Below, one piece after another: positions 1 through 11,517 of a DNA stretch of 64,000 nt. This DNA comes from Iris pallida. Taxonomy: Eukaryota; Streptophyta; Magnoliopsida; Asparagales; Iridaceae. A program made the position numbers and the translations under genes. The stretch covers positions 32,185,587 to 32,249,586 of the forward strand of contig JANAVB010015600.1 in the NCBI GenBank assembly GCA_029216955.1, given 5' to 3'. Under the pieces are notes generated by a model, which did no database searches, was not told where the DNA came from, and was given only the letters and a program-made list of their open reading frames with translations. Numbering within the stretch: the stretch's first letter is position 1; the number at the start of each line of letters is the position of its first letter.

Positions 1-620
1 AGTCTCCATACTGTATGGACCATACAGCACAACATCAACAACAAATACAAATTACAATAGTCCACATGTTACATTAGGGGAACACATGAACAAGAGAAGG
101 GTCAAGGAACAACAGCATGCTTCCAAAGTCCAAACACCAGTTAAATGGCTGCAGTGCCTCGCCAATAAAGCCAAATGGCAGTTAATGGCTGCAGTGCCTC
201 GCCACGCCAACAAATACAATATCCATCATCACCATCAGCAGTTAAATGGCTGCAGTAAATGAGTAAAATCCAGCACAATCCAGCAGTAAATGAGAAGAAC
301 TGTAAAATCCAGACATGAGTAAAATCTAGCATTAAATGATTAACCCAGACATGAGTAAAATCCAGCAATGAGTAACCAAAGAGTAAAATCTAGCAATGAG
401 TAAAAGCATTAAATGAGTAACCAAAACACACAACAGAACAGAGGGGTCAATGAGTAACCAAATCCAGCATTAAATGAGTAACTTACAGCCACACACAATG
501 AGTAACCAAAGCATTAAATGAGTAACCAAAGCATTAAATGAGTAACCAAAAGCCAAAAGCCAAAACACAGAAACGAAGGGAAAGCTCCCCAAAGCATTAA
601 ATGATCAACCAAGCCATGAT
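1..620. repeat. Degenerate short tandem repeats, no gene
   Basis: No coding signal is visible. Positions 138-255 contain three imperfect copies of a unit with the core AAATGGCTGCAGTGCCTCGCC. Positions 240-600 are dominated by an imperfect unit of about 20 bp with the core TTAAATGAGTAACCAAA, clearest as adjacent copies at 512-551. The region lies on the 3' side of the minus-strand hAT gene, and one related piece (AATGAGTAACCC) recurs inside that element at about 1287. It is therefore probably internal sequence of the same element. The other element end was not found in this window. Confidence 0.55.
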
Positions 621-1243
621 TCATGAGTAAAGCTCCCAAGTCCGAAAAGCCAAAACATAGGGGTCAATGTAATAGCTGCTAGGACACGCCACATTCATGA
701 AGTGTCTAAAGCCCTCACACTCCACAAATCGAAACGCAAGCTCATCAACGATAATCATATTTGTCAAGGCCTTTCTCACATCGTCTTGGTTAAATTTCCA
801 GCTAGTTAGTATTTTGTCCTTGCCCTTCGCCATTGATTGCAAGTTGAGAATGGTTTGACTAGAATCATTATTCTTTGGATTTAGTGGACATGCATTCCAG
901 TGATTTCTCACATTACTAGTCCCATTTAGTTTACTATGGCAATGATACTCTTTCCCGCAATGATTGCAACTTGCTTTTGGACGACCTTCCGCATCAAGAA
1001 ATTTCTTAAAATCTTTCCAATGCGGAGCTCTTTCCTTTGTAGGCTTTCTTGAAACTCGAAGCCTTGAATTTTGATTGGATATAGGATCATTTGTGGCTTG
1101 AGAGCTAGTTGGCGGTTGATTATCACCTTCTTACGCCATCTAAAACAATAATTTGTACTTCGAATATATAAAATATGCATAACAAATTTCAATAAAACAA
1201 AATTAAGAAATACGCACATTGCATGAATATGATGTGCTTGCCA
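621..1243 (-). pseudogene. hAT transposase N-terminus (BED zinc finger), truncated and broken
   Basis: hAT transposases of the ricesleeper/DAYSLEEPER kind begin with a BED zinc finger that binds the element ends. Read on the minus strand, about 925-1105 gives the finger: WKDFKKF, then a C-x2-C pair in CNHCGKEYHC, then VRNHWNAC. This is followed (about 690-780) by the family block NMIIVDELAFRFVECEGF and RHFMNVACP. After that motif similarity stops abruptly near 675 and the frame ends at 621, so the catalytic RNase-H-like core and the dimerisation domain are missing. A short ATG exon (1243-1219) ends at a GT donor, and a TTTTAG acceptor lies near 1145. A TAA follows in frame just after that acceptor, and the finger and the downstream block sit in different annotated frames. 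It may encode nothing, or at most a DNA-binding fragment. Family assignment is confident; gene structure is not. Confidence 0.7.
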
Positions 1244-1359
1244 TTGATTGGATTCGTGGTGCTACCTATTCAACATACACAATTCAATGAGTAACCCATT
1301 GATTGGGTTGGTGCTGAATTCTAGTGAGTTTTCTAAAGAATCTAAAATGCACAAACATA

Positions 1360-1830
1360 GTGCACTGAAATTATCAACTCTAATATGAATCTAACAATCT
1401 TTAACAAATTATGAGAAAAACTGAGAATTATCAACTCTAATATCAATCTAACAATCCTGAGAAAAACTGTAATTATCAACTCTAATATGAATCTAACAAT
1501 CTTTAACAAATTATGAGAAAAACTGAGAATTATCAACTCTAATATCAATCTAACAATCCTGGGAAAAACTGTAATTATCAACTCTAATATGAATCTAACA
1601 ATCTTTAACAAATTATGAGAAAAACTGAGAATTATCAACTCTAATATCAATCTAACAATCCTGAAAAAACTGTAATTATCAACTCTAATATGAATCTAAC
1701 AATCTTTAACAAATTATGAGAAAAACTGAGAATTATCAACTCTAATATCAATCTAACAATCCTGAAAAAAACTGTAATTATTAACTCTAATATGAATCTA
1801 ACAATCTTTAACAAATTATGAAATATCAAC
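1360..1830. repeat. Tandem array of a ~102-bp unit, about 4.5 copies
   Basis: The marker ATGAATCTAACAATC recurs at 1385, 1487, 1589, 1690 and 1792, giving periods of 102, 102, 101 and 102. Each unit is composite. A subunit of about 57 bp ending in TTTAACAAATTATGAG alternates with a shorter subunit that has ATCAATCTAACAATCCTGA, so the array arose by amplifying an already diverged pair. Open frames through it only reflect a period divisible by three (102 = 34 codons) and give a repeated hydrophobic peptide that I do not regard as a protein. It lies in an intron-like part of the hAT element. Confidence 0.9.
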
Positions 1831-2330
1831 TGAAATTTTTAACTGAAATTAACAAATTATGAATTATCAACTAAAATTTTCAACTGAAATCTACAAATTA
1901 TGAATTATCAACTGAAATAACAAATTGCAAATTATGAGAAATTATGAATTATCAACTGAATTAACAAATTACAAATTACAAATTACAAACTGAATTATGA
2001 ATTATCAACTGAAATAACAACTGAAATTACAAACTGAATTATGAAATATCAACTGAAATAACAAATTACAAACTACAAATTATGAATTATCAACTGAATT
2101 ACAAACTGAATTATCAACTGAATTATGAATTGTCAACTAACCCTAACAAATTACAAACTACAAATTTTGAATTATCAACTGAATTAACAAATTACAAATC
2201 ATGAGAAATTAACAAATTATCATGACTACATAACAAACTTAAATAACAATCTGTAATTATCATGAGAAATCAAAAACTGAAATAACAAATTGGAAATAAC
2301 AAACTGAAATTAACAAGAACCGATTAGTAA
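1831..2330. repeat. Degenerate AT-rich minisatellite
   Basis: Imperfect copies of ACAAATTATGAATTATCAACTG of variable spacing fill this stretch. It continues the adjacent 102-bp array in composition and probably derives from it by slippage. No coding signal is seen. Confidence 0.75.
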
Positions 2331-2943
2331 ATAAGAATCTACTCACACTCACAGACACAGTCACACAGTTGCTCTGGAGTCTGGTTAGTAGTCTCTGACT
2401 CTCTGACTAGAAAGAATCAACAATGTCAACTGAAATTATCAAGAACCGATTACCGAATATAGAAGAACCTACCAAAACCAGATCACAGTTGGCCCAGATC
2501 TAGGTTAGATCTCCATAGTTCAATACTTCAGTGAATCATGCAAGAAAAATAACCAAATAATTAGAAAGAAGGAAATAAAACTAACAAACATCTGTAAAAA
2601 AAATTAAGAGACTACAATTTTTCCTTACCAATACTCGGTAGTCGGCTAGATCTGTGAGTCGAGAGAGCCAGAGGCCCAGATCTAGGGTTAGGAACTCGAA
2701 AAACCCTAGAGAGAGAGCACGAAAAACCCTAGAGAGCACGAGAGACTCAGAGAGAGATTTTAGGGCACAACTGAACTGAAGAAGAGAGATCTCAGAGCAG
2801 GAGAGACTCGACTCGAGTCCTCTTCTCTCCAGGAGAGGAGAGCTCAGAGCAGCGGCGGCGGACCAACCTAGAGTCCAGAGACGAGAGACGGAGAGAGAGA
2901 GAGAGAGATTTTAGGGCACAAGTGAAAGTGAGCCCTTATATAA
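2331..2943 (-). promoter_or_regulatory. hAT element promoter and CT-rich leader
   Basis: On the minus strand a TATA-like TTATATAAG lies at about 2934-2943. It is followed by a strongly CT-rich leader (about 2925-2640) with CTCTCTCT runs and AACCCTAGATCTGG, typical of a plant 5' untranslated region. A near-duplicate pair around AAGAACCGATTA (2315 and 2435) lies further downstream. Position and orientation fit the broken BED-finger gene. Promoter activity is inferred from composition only. Confidence 0.5.
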
Positions 2944-3166
2944 TTCAGGGGGGTATTTTAGTAATTTCACTCTAAATAAAAAATAAGTTTCGGTTTTCGG
3001 TTCGGTCGGATAACCGAACCCAATAACCGTTACCCGACCCGAAACCCGAATACTCATAATCCTGGACCCGAAACCCGACCCGAAATTTAAAAAACCGAAC
3101 CGAATGACAATATCGGTTCGGTTCGATCCGGTTTTCGATTAAAAAACCGAATTATGCTCTCCCCTA

Positions 3167-5454
3167 CCTATCAATCGTTCTCATCCAAACGCATTAGCAA
3201 AATACCACAGAATCCCAATCGTTCTTACCATAACCAATATGAGCCTCCAATGTTTGGTAGAAATTACAAATTCAATTGCTCCTTTTCAAAGTTGTATGCC
3301 AATGGACTTATCTCAATTCCTCTCTACTTATTCCTTCTCTAGAACCTATCATTCCATTGCTCGTGTTATTCCTTTCATTGCTATATCCGTCCCTTCTAGG
3401 TATAGTAGTCATCTAATCATAAAAGTTGATCCTCGTCAAGTGTTCCCTTACTTGATCATTATATTCACATGTTTTATATATATATAATTCAAATTCATTT
3501 CCTCCATGAGAGAACATTACCAAATCCTACACTTTCCTCGCTAACTCTACCTACGTCTTCCTTTATCTTCAATAACTCTTCCTTTAAGCATAAAACTCAA
3601 AATCGTCAAATACCATCATTTTTGAATGAGGTTTAGACGCTAGCGAGCACTACTAACGATTCTATTCCAAATAAGTCACAGGATAGGTATTTCACTCCCT
3701 CAAGGCTAGCTTACTCAAGGTTTTCTTCTACCTTCTCTATCCCTTTAGCTATCTAATCTCATTAGAAGAATACCGATCCTTTAAGGACGCTCTTACCAGA
3801 ATAATATAATAAGGTTGGTAGGTAACTATCTTGGTTTTTCCTGCATATAACTATCAATCTGCTTTATATATAACAGCAAAATATATAACTATCCACAAAA
3901 TATATGCAACATACTAAAATTGAACCTTGGAAGGAATTGAGGCAATACAGATTGATATGGTCCTAAAAAGTTCTAGGGAAAATCAAGTAGAATTTCATAG
4001 GAAAACTATTCTTTCTGGTTGTGATAAGATGTTTCTGAAAATGGAGACAACCGCTAGAAATGCAAATCCTCTAATCGGCAAAAATCAGAAAATTTGATGG
4101 TGCTAAAAAGACAACCATACTATGGATATAGTCTTAATAATATTCAAAAATCCAAATATATCCGAAGTCACTTTGCCTCAAATTCATGCCTCGCTAGAGT
4201 GCACCTGACTGCAGTAAAATTTTGGCTCCATAACTTGAATAGTAATAGATTTTTGAGTAGTCTCTCAACTTTATCCGTTTTTTGGCTGAACAACATAGGA
4301 GACAAATTTGATGCATTTAGGACGTAGTCTCAATAATATCCAAAAACCTATCAACACCTGAATCACTTCAACTTAGAGTCTATGCCCCGCTAGTGCACAA
4401 CTGGCTGCAGTATACTCGCAGTTTCTATAATTCAAATAGATGGTTGCGACACATATGTGCGAAGCCATATTAGGTCATTGAATATTTTTTTGACTTTGTC
4501 CATGGGAATTTCAAAGGAATAATTCAACAATTCAAAAACTTTTTCAATAACTAAAGAAAATTCAATATTAGGATGAAATCAATTCTCTGACCGTTCGTGC
4601 TTCATGATACTCAAGTATTGAGTTTAAAAGCTTCCTAGGCCTTGAATTGATCAAGAAGTTGCCTAGGGAGAGTAAGGTTTCGAGTTGAGTGGAGGAAATC
4701 AACAATTAAAAATATTTTTGGTACTTGGAATAACTTAGGAAATATCAATCAATATTAGAATTATTTTTTGAAAAATAATTCCCTTGGAAGATTCGTGAAC
4801 AAGCTAAGTTGAACCAATTCTTTTGGTAATAATTAACCTTGGGGCTTTATGGTTCTAGAAGAATTTGGTTCGGGATTGGTCCCAAGAAAGTCAATTGAAA
4901 ATAATGTCAAGATAAATGGTTGGATACACTAGTCATAAAAATACTCTGGATAGATAAAAGTTTACTAAGTTTGCTAAAGGAGAATTTGAAACTCTAAATA
5001 GTAAAATAGATCTAGATTCTAAATAAAGATAGAGAAGTATGATTTGATCAACTAATTGAAAATTTTGAAATAGGTTTGTTGAAAAAGGAGATTGAAAAAA
5101 ATCTAATCCTAATCCATAAATAACAAAAGAGTATGGATGCTAAGGAATGCTGGAGTATGATAAGGATATTGAGGAAAATAACCTCTGAAAAGCCAAGGAT
5201 ACTAAAAGATATATAAAATCTAGAAACTAAAGTAGATAGTAAAATAGACCACCATACAATCGGCCTATGCTGGATAAGGTTTAGGATGCAAAACATAAGT
5301 AAGGTAGCCTACCGATCTTTAACAAACAAAAATATTTATTTATAATATATTTCGGTCCTAATTTGTGACAAATTAATGTTCTAGTGTTCTAATTATTTCT
5401 AGATATGTTCTCCTAAGTTGTTGATCAGACCTGCAAGGGCCACCACTAAAAACA
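3167..5454. other. Unassigned AT-rich DNA with an internal duplication
   Basis: No domain, splice-flanked exon or structural RNA was recognised. A segment around 4118-4235 (GTCTTAATAATATTCAAAAA ... CGCTAGAGTGCACCTGACTGCAGTA) is repeated in diverged form at about 4327-4415 (GTCTCAATAATATCCAAAAA ... CGCTAGTGCACAACTGGCTGCAGTA). Such blocks are common in non-coding parts of gypsy elements, so I suspect retrotransposon remnants. The longest open frames are about 80 codons and look accidental. Confidence 0.4.
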
Positions 5455-6539
5455 TGTCACAATCCGATCCCAAATTATTGGGTCGAACCGGATCTTACCC
5501 AGCCTGCACCGTTGTGAGACGGCGGCAGTAAGCTGTTCTATATGCAGGTATTCACAACAACATCTATACATTTGTCACAACTTGAATATACAAAATTTTA
5601 AAACTTTTTATTCAACAATTGAAAAGTACAACTGGAAATGGTAGAACTGAAATAAAGTACTGAATTCAAATTAACAAAACTCCAAAACAATAAAACTAGA
5701 AAACTGGAAAACAACTAGCTAGACGGTCGGCTCATCAGCCTCTGGTTTTGCGTCCTCCGAGGGGACTCTGGCAACACCGCATGATACAATACCGGGTCAT
5801 AGTAGCTATTGTACAATAGCTCAGCATCCTCAATGTCACCTAAAAATGTTGGTCTCCAGTCAGGAGGGAGCAAGTACGAATATGTATCTCATATTTCAAG
5901 TAATAATGGAAAAGTGCAGGCTAAACAGTTGAAACAATATTTTCCAGCAATTTAACAATTTAAAATAATGTGATTTGAATGTGTAATCGTCTGTAACAGG
6001 CTTGGGTTGTACAATAGCGTCCTAGCGACGCGATACGGCTTATCCCCGTGTGTAAGAGGGGTAAGCTCGCACAATAATAATATGCAATATGAGGGGTATT
6101 GGTCATAAATGTTACACTATTCCCCCAATCACCACAATTAATATCAATCAATATTTGAACCCTAGGAGAAGGTTCCGTATAGCAATGTGGTTTAACTTGC
6201 AACTTGACAATTACTAAATAAAATACAAAAAAACATAATCGTAACTTACCTCTGTTAATTGACTGGATCGAAAATGTCAGTACCGAGGAGGAAGTCGAGT
6301 TCGTCTCCGAGATCCTACAGTTGAGAGCCTTTACTTAGAACCATAATGAAACTATTCTAGGTATGCTAGTTAAAATCTCTAGAAGCAGACCCTAGTCAGG
6401 TTTTAAGTTATTAATTAATCTACCGAAAATTGTCTAGCGTCGTAATCTACGTTCGTTATCATTTTAATTGAATAAATCGGTTACTGATTAATTGGAAAAA
6501 ATAGCAATTACCGGTTAATTTGGCAAAACTTTGTATTAT

Positions 6540-6561
6540 ATATATATATATTTTTTTTTTG

Positions 6562-6614
<53 letters not shown>
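6540..6614. repeat. (TA)n microsatellite
   Basis: Two TA runs separated by a short T tract. The longer one, at about 6563-6614, has roughly 25 dinucleotides. It lies inside the LTR-like block and has no gene context. Confidence 0.95.
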
Positions 6615-6615
<1 letters not shown>

Positions 6616-7499
6616 CTATAAACTATATATATATAAAACTAGACTTTTTCATTTAAATGAGAAAACATGTGAATTGCTAAATTACTAGATTATTTATTAT
6701 GAGAAAACTTATTAATTTTTCTTTATGAAATATATATATCCATTTTATATTCTACGCGTTTAACGGCGAAATCAACATTCCAGAAAAATAAAAAAAACTA
6801 CGCTACACAATACATGGTCACAGAAAAATAAAGGAAAACTGGGCTTATGCCCTTATAAATTATTTACATAAATTAATTAATCCTAAGGCGAGCTCTGAGT
6901 GCCGTGAACGGTCCAAACAGTAGGCCGAGGCCCTGCACCATAAATACTAAAAGCAGTACCAGTTCTAAAATAAATTATAATTAAATTAAAAACTAAAGAG
7001 TCTCAGACTTGGTCGTGCAATCTCATATTGCTGGCTAACGCCTCAACGTACAGGAAACCCTGTAGCGTTTGCGTTTCGCCGAGGCTCATCCGATCGATAT
7101 GGTCGTCGCCTAACTGGTGATACAAAATCCATAAAAACTAATAAAATCTCATCTATAAATCATTTTGCAAAGACCAGTTTTCTTTAGAAAATAGGTTTTA
7201 TTCAAATTGCTAATTTTTATAAGAAAATCCCTTTTTAAAATATTTCCTAAAAATTTGGGCAGCATCTCCTCTGTAATTGGGACAACCCAATCCTGGGAGG
7301 ATGCCAACCACAACACAATATAAATATCCCAAACTAGGGATCACTAATTACCAACCCAAAAACCAAGCACAGCATAAATAACGAAAATAGAAAATACGTC
7401 GCGACGTAACCGATACTCTACGTATCACCCAAAAGCAACCATATTCTAAATACCGAATCCCGAAACGGGATCGGTACCGCGTTATCACAGACTAGCTAC

Positions 7500-8340
7500 A
7501 GGGAGAGACACATGGACATGAAATTATACCTCGGGTGCTCGGATAGAGCTCTTAGATGTAAATAGGAGAAATATGAATTCTGCGGACTCGGGAAAACTCC
7601 AAAATACGCGAACAGCAAAGATCGGCCACGGGAACAGCGGATCTGGACCCACGAGATGCTGTGGACAGCGGATCGGGGCACAAGGAACGCGCTGGACAAC
7701 GTCCGAACAACGGACAGTGCCCGGGGACCGCGGGTCGGACAGATCTGGTTGTGGACGGGCTTGGGCACAGCGGCTCGGGCGGCGCACGGGACACCGACCT
7801 CGGGTCGAGGTGGCCGGTTGGCCTGGGTGGATGGTGGCGAGGCGGTCCGGAGGGATGCGGGAGGCAGAGATCGCTGGATGCGGTCGGACTGGCCGCGGAG
7901 GTGCGCCCGGACAGGGGTCGCCATGGACGGCCGGAAGGGGTAGTCGCAGTCAGAGAGTCGCACGAAGGAGAGGCACGTGGGCTGCCGAGGGTGGCCCTGG
8001 TGCGTCGGAGGGGATCGGCCAGAGGTGCGCGAGACTGGGTTGGCACCGGAGGTAGGCCGCGCGTGAGGGGCGCTGGCCGGTCGGGATCGGCCGCGGGAAG
8101 GTATCGGCCGGATGGAAAGGTGTTGGAGGTGATGGTGGTGTGGGGGTTTTTTTGGAGTGGGAAAGAAGAATGGATGCTGAGGTTGTAGAGGAAGAGTGGG
8201 AGAGAGGGATTTAAGAAGAAGCAGAATGAGAGAAGCAGGGAGAGAAAGAAGGGGATGGAGAGAGTGGGTGGAGTGGAGGAAAATGGGAGGGGGGGTGAGG
8301 GGCTGTACGTGGGATGGGGTGGGGGTGAGTGAGTTTTATT
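7500..8340. other. GC-rich and CT-rich LTR core without a supported gene
   Basis: This is the only long GC-rich island in the left third of the window. Overlapping frames of 95-175 codons exist on both strands, but none shows a domain, and their residue content (Arg, Gly, Pro, Ser) simply follows the base composition. The right part (8160-8340) is purine-rich on the plus strand, so CT-rich on the LTR sense strand, like the leader-type segments of the other gypsy LTRs here. I regard it as LTR sequence. Confidence 0.6.
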
Positions 8341-8386
8341 TTATTTAATATATTAACAAAAGGGTGTATTTTTTTTAACAAAAGGT

Positions 8387-8387
<1 letters not shown>

Positions 8388-8441
<54 letters not shown>
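8388..8441. repeat. (TA)n microsatellite
   Basis: An uninterrupted TA run of about 27 dinucleotides, bounded on both sides by an inverted flank (AAAGGTTGTA left, TACAACCTTT right). The whole therefore forms a perfect cruciform-capable palindrome. Confidence 0.95.
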
Positions 8442-8444
<3 letters not shown>

Positions 8445-8451
8445 ACCTTTT

Positions 8452-8700
8452 GGACGGAACCCAAGTCAGGTTCGGGTTCGGGGTCGGAAGGCGGGATCTG
8501 GGTACGGACTCGGGGTCGGAGTTGGACCCCGGACACGGAACCGGGGTCCAACTCCGACGGATTTCATAAGAAATTCATTAATGGATTTCATAAGACTTGG
8601 GGACGGAACCCAAGTCAGGTTCGGGTTCGGGGTCGGAAGGCGGGATCTGGGTACGGACTCGGGGTCGGAGTTGGACTCCGGACACGGAACCGGGACGGGG
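8452..8700. repeat. Direct duplication of a ~100-bp GC-rich block, 149-bp period
   Basis: A block beginning GGACGGAACCCAAGTCAGG at 8452 is repeated from 8601 almost without change through GGACACGGAACCGG. The two are separated by a short AT-rich spacer that itself contains a duplicated GGATTTCATAAGA. The near-identity suggests a recent slippage or unequal-exchange event inside the LTR. Confidence 0.9.
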
Positions 8701-8765
8701 CAATCAATCAAAGATCCTAGTCCATAATTTTTTTTAAAATAATAATTTTCCTATTCCGACTAATA

Positions 8766-8769
8766 ATGA

Positions 8770-8808
<39 letters not shown>

Positions 8809-8836
8809 TCTAATAATAATAATAATAAAAATAATA
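8766..8836. repeat. (TAA)n microsatellite
   Basis: An imperfect ATA/TAA trinucleotide run inside the LTR-like block. Confidence 0.9.
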
Positions 8837-8960
8837 ATAATACTAAACCTAACTAGCTAACCAATTAACTAGGGATACTCTAAGGCAACCAAAATCTAAT
8901 AATCAACTAAAATTTGATTAATTCCAAAAATTCAATAATACCTATATTACGGGTTTTACA

Positions 8961-9822
8961 CAAAGCTTGACTGAGTTCAGCTTGATTGTAGCCATATTTA
9001 TAGACAAAGATGACTGGTTGCATGATAACTATGCAATTCCTGAGCATAAATAACCACTATATGAAGGATTATGTCACATCTATTGAACAGTTTTATCATT
9101 TTTTTCTCTTTTCTTGCCAGCTGGATGAAATGAAATACAAATATAGGACATAGCTATTTTTCTTTATTCATATAAAAATTAAAGAAGGGTAAACAATAGT
9201 AAGAGGACATATAAGGAAATCGGTTAGTGAAGTAATTTTGCCCCTTCACATTTACTTTCATCCGTGTCCTACCCAATTCCTAACAGTTGGCAAGACTCTG
9301 AATGAAAATATATAACCTCAGTGATACGGTACCTATAAAAAAGCACCAAATGCCAAATTAACAAACATGTTTACTAATTTGGATGGTTTCTATCACATAT
9401 TAGTCATAATGTATATCAAAATTTCAACATTTGTCATTCAAACATTAGTCAAAAAGCTCAGGATTGATACATCAACACAAAAAAGTTAGTAATGACTTTG
9501 TTGTTGTAATCGCTAGGACGCTGATCCAACAACAGTATTAGCAAATGCTTCCAACATTATCCATCCAAGTCTACCATTAAACGGGTTGTATTCAGGATAT
9601 GATAAAGATCCACAAAACTAAGAACCTGGCTTTAACGACCAGTGGTCATTCTGATTCAAAATCACTATGTTCTATCTACATCATTCTATTCTTTTTGTCA
9701 GATTGAATCCAAGGTTTCCTCTAAAACCTGGTAGAGGATTTCCAACTGCAAAAAAAAGTAAATCTACAAAATAAAAATATGATTTTTATCCTTGAAAGTG
9801 TTCAATACGTATCTGTAAATTC
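8961..9822. repeat. Dispersed 0.86-kb repeat, copy 1
   Basis: From CAAAGCTTGACTGAGTTCAG at 8961 to ATCTGTAAATTCA near 9822 this sequence matches 50316-51200 in direct orientation. The similarity is high, with scattered substitutions and small indels, such as loss here of about 22 bp next to an A run near 9750. Copy 2 lies inside CACTA-3, so this copy may be a fragment of a second CACTA-3-like element or a shared ancestral gene sequence. No protein is supported by both copies. Confidence 0.88.
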
Positions 9823-10378
9823 AAGTGTATCTAGCCATCGACCAAAACCATGTGAGTACATCCTCGACCAAAACCATATGAGTACATCCGCGTCTTGAGT
9901 AACTCATCCTTTCCCTCGACTCTAGATCTATTATCATGACATTATAATTGTTTAAAAGTTGAGAATGATTAAAATCATTTTGTGGCTCGCACCCTAACCT
10001 AGGAGACTAATTTTCTTTCAAGAAACCACGCCTCACGAGTCTCTACTTATTCTCATCTTGATTTACTTGACCCTTATTTTTTATTTTTGTGCATTAACTA
10101 GCAACTCTCATTCACTATCCAACCCTTACCCCGACCTTTGAGCCTAACCATATTTTCCTTTCAATCAAATTACTTCCCTCCTTGAGGATTTTTATTTAAC
10201 AACATCGTAATTCATGCAAACCTCATTCTTGTGCAAAGATCGAAATCGAATCATGACACCCTTCCGTTATATGGTACTAGATTATAGTACCCTATAGAGG
10301 ATATTATGGTATAGTGGATAAGATGGTTATGAGATTATGAAGCATATAAGATTGAGTTGTATATTGGATTTTAAGGAA
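9823..10378. other. Probable gypsy element remnant, left of CACTA-1
   Basis: No coding signal is seen. Removing CACTA-1 and one copy of its GAA target site joins this stretch to 14619-15283, which ends in a gypsy polypurine tract and LTR. By inference it is non-coding internal sequence of that retroelement. A short duplication (ATCGACCAAAACCAT and CTCGACCAAAACCATATGAG) lies at about 9837-9885. Confidence 0.4.
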
Positions 10379-10389
10379 CACTACTAAAA

Positions 10390-10810
10390 TCTGTCAATTC
10401 AGCGACGCGTAAAGACGTCGCTAAAAAGGGAAAATACGTCGCTAATTTCTATTAGCGACGTATTTAGCGACGTTTTCAAGTAGTCGGGATTAACCTAGTC
10501 GCTAAACAAGAAAACGTCGCCATACGTCGCTATTGCGACGAGCTTTAGCGACGTGTCCACGTCGCTAATTTAGCGACTGCCAGCGACATAAAACGTCATA
10601 ATTTACCGACGTAATCTAGCGACGTTGAGCGACTTGACATGCATCGATGCTGACCTGGCTTGAGAGCTATATGGCGACGTTCTGCGACTTTTCTACGTCG
10701 CTACAGTACCGATGTTTAGTGACGATCAACGACGATATTCCTCACAGTTAGCGACGTTGATAGCGACGTTTTTTTTCGTCGCTGAACGTCGGTAATCGTC
10801 GCTGAACGTC
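10390..10810. repeat. CACTA-1 left subterminal repeats
   Basis: Many copies of AGCGACG and its complement CGTCGCT lie in both orientations. In En/Spm elements, short repeats in these terminal zones are the binding sites for the element's DNA-binding protein. That role is inferred here from position and density. Confidence 0.85.
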
Positions 10811-11517
10811 GCTAATATTAAAAAAAATAAAAAAAATACAGCATTTGCAGCATTTCCTGCAGCATTTGCAGCATCCCCCACACCATTTGTTACAGCAACA
10901 ACGGTGTGTATCACGAACACAGTATCAAACAACACAGATACACACAATCACGAACACGTTTGAAACACAATCTCATCAATCAACACAGATATATGAAAAT
11001 TTATAACAACAATGTCAAACATAATGGTCCACAACTTAATTGCCAAGTATGGGAACGAATGGCTCAGAACACAACCTAAAATTCATTCTAGCATACATTA
11101 GTGTGAATCATCTATGTTCTGTACATATGGTGTAGTATATGTTCTTATCGTATGTAGTATCTGAAGAATGTAACAGAATCAAGATGAACTCACATAATGT
11201 AATACTAAGACATCATCAACTACTATATATATAAGATATAGTGATAGGTTGTCGTATCATCATTGCCGAGAGATGAGGGTCGGAGGACAGTCAACTTTAT
11301 CTACGGCTACATAGTTTCTGCCTCGCCAGTCGAATGGCTGCAGAGACCATGTCCTGATCACGATGTCGTACTGTAGATTAATGCAAATAGAGCTGGAGCC
11401 AAAATACAGAAACCAAAATATGATATCCATCTGAAGTGTAGAGTCGGGGGAGAAGAACTTTTCCACCCTCTCCCTCTCTCGCGCTATCAACGTCACAACT
11501 TTTCCACCTCAAGTTCT

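Larger units (their letters stand above)
621..3166 (-). mobile_element. hAT DNA transposon, degenerate, one terminus visible
   Basis: The right boundary is set by TAGGGGAGAGCAT read on the minus strand from 3166, a hAT-type terminus. It is followed inward by about 150 bp of subterminal CGGTTCGG/CCGAACCG repeats (2985-3150), common at the ends of plant hAT elements. Inward again come the TATA/CT leader, tandem repeats and the BED-finger exon. The opposite terminal inverted repeat and the 8-bp target duplication could not be located. The element is truncated, or its other end lies left of the window. With the transposase core missing it is non-autonomous. Confidence 0.65.
5455..8960 (-). mobile_element. 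Long Ty3/gypsy-type LTR, probably solo, minus strand
   Basis: Read on the minus strand the block begins TGTAAAACCCG at 8960 and ends GGATTGTGACA at 5455, so it has TG...CA ends. The start resembles the LTR start TGTAAACTCCC at 15284. Inside are a CT-rich segment (8340-8160), a GC-rich segment (8150-7560) and several microsatellites, the same order as in the other gypsy LTRs here. About 3.5 kb is plausible for a chromovirus LTR of the Tekay/Del kind. No gag, pol, primer-binding site or polypurine tract adjoins it. The flanking five bases (AAACA left, CAAAG right) do not match, so it is either not a clean solo LTR or has been rearranged. The 8960 edge is supported by the repeat that starts exactly at 8961. 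Confidence 0.5.

Noticed and set aside
1342..1829. Repetitive hydrophobic peptide that looks like a membrane protein
   Set aside because: Produced by a tandem repeat whose period is divisible by three; no start context or homology.
7496..8188. Several overlapping frames of 95-175 codons on both strands in the GC-rich block
   Set aside because: No domain, residue content follows base composition, the frames overlap on both strands, and the location is inside an LTR-like sequence.
10390..10810. Regularly recurring short motifs that could suggest a CRISPR-like array
   Set aside because: Spacing is irregular, motifs occur in both orientations, and they match CACTA subterminal repeats in a plant genome.
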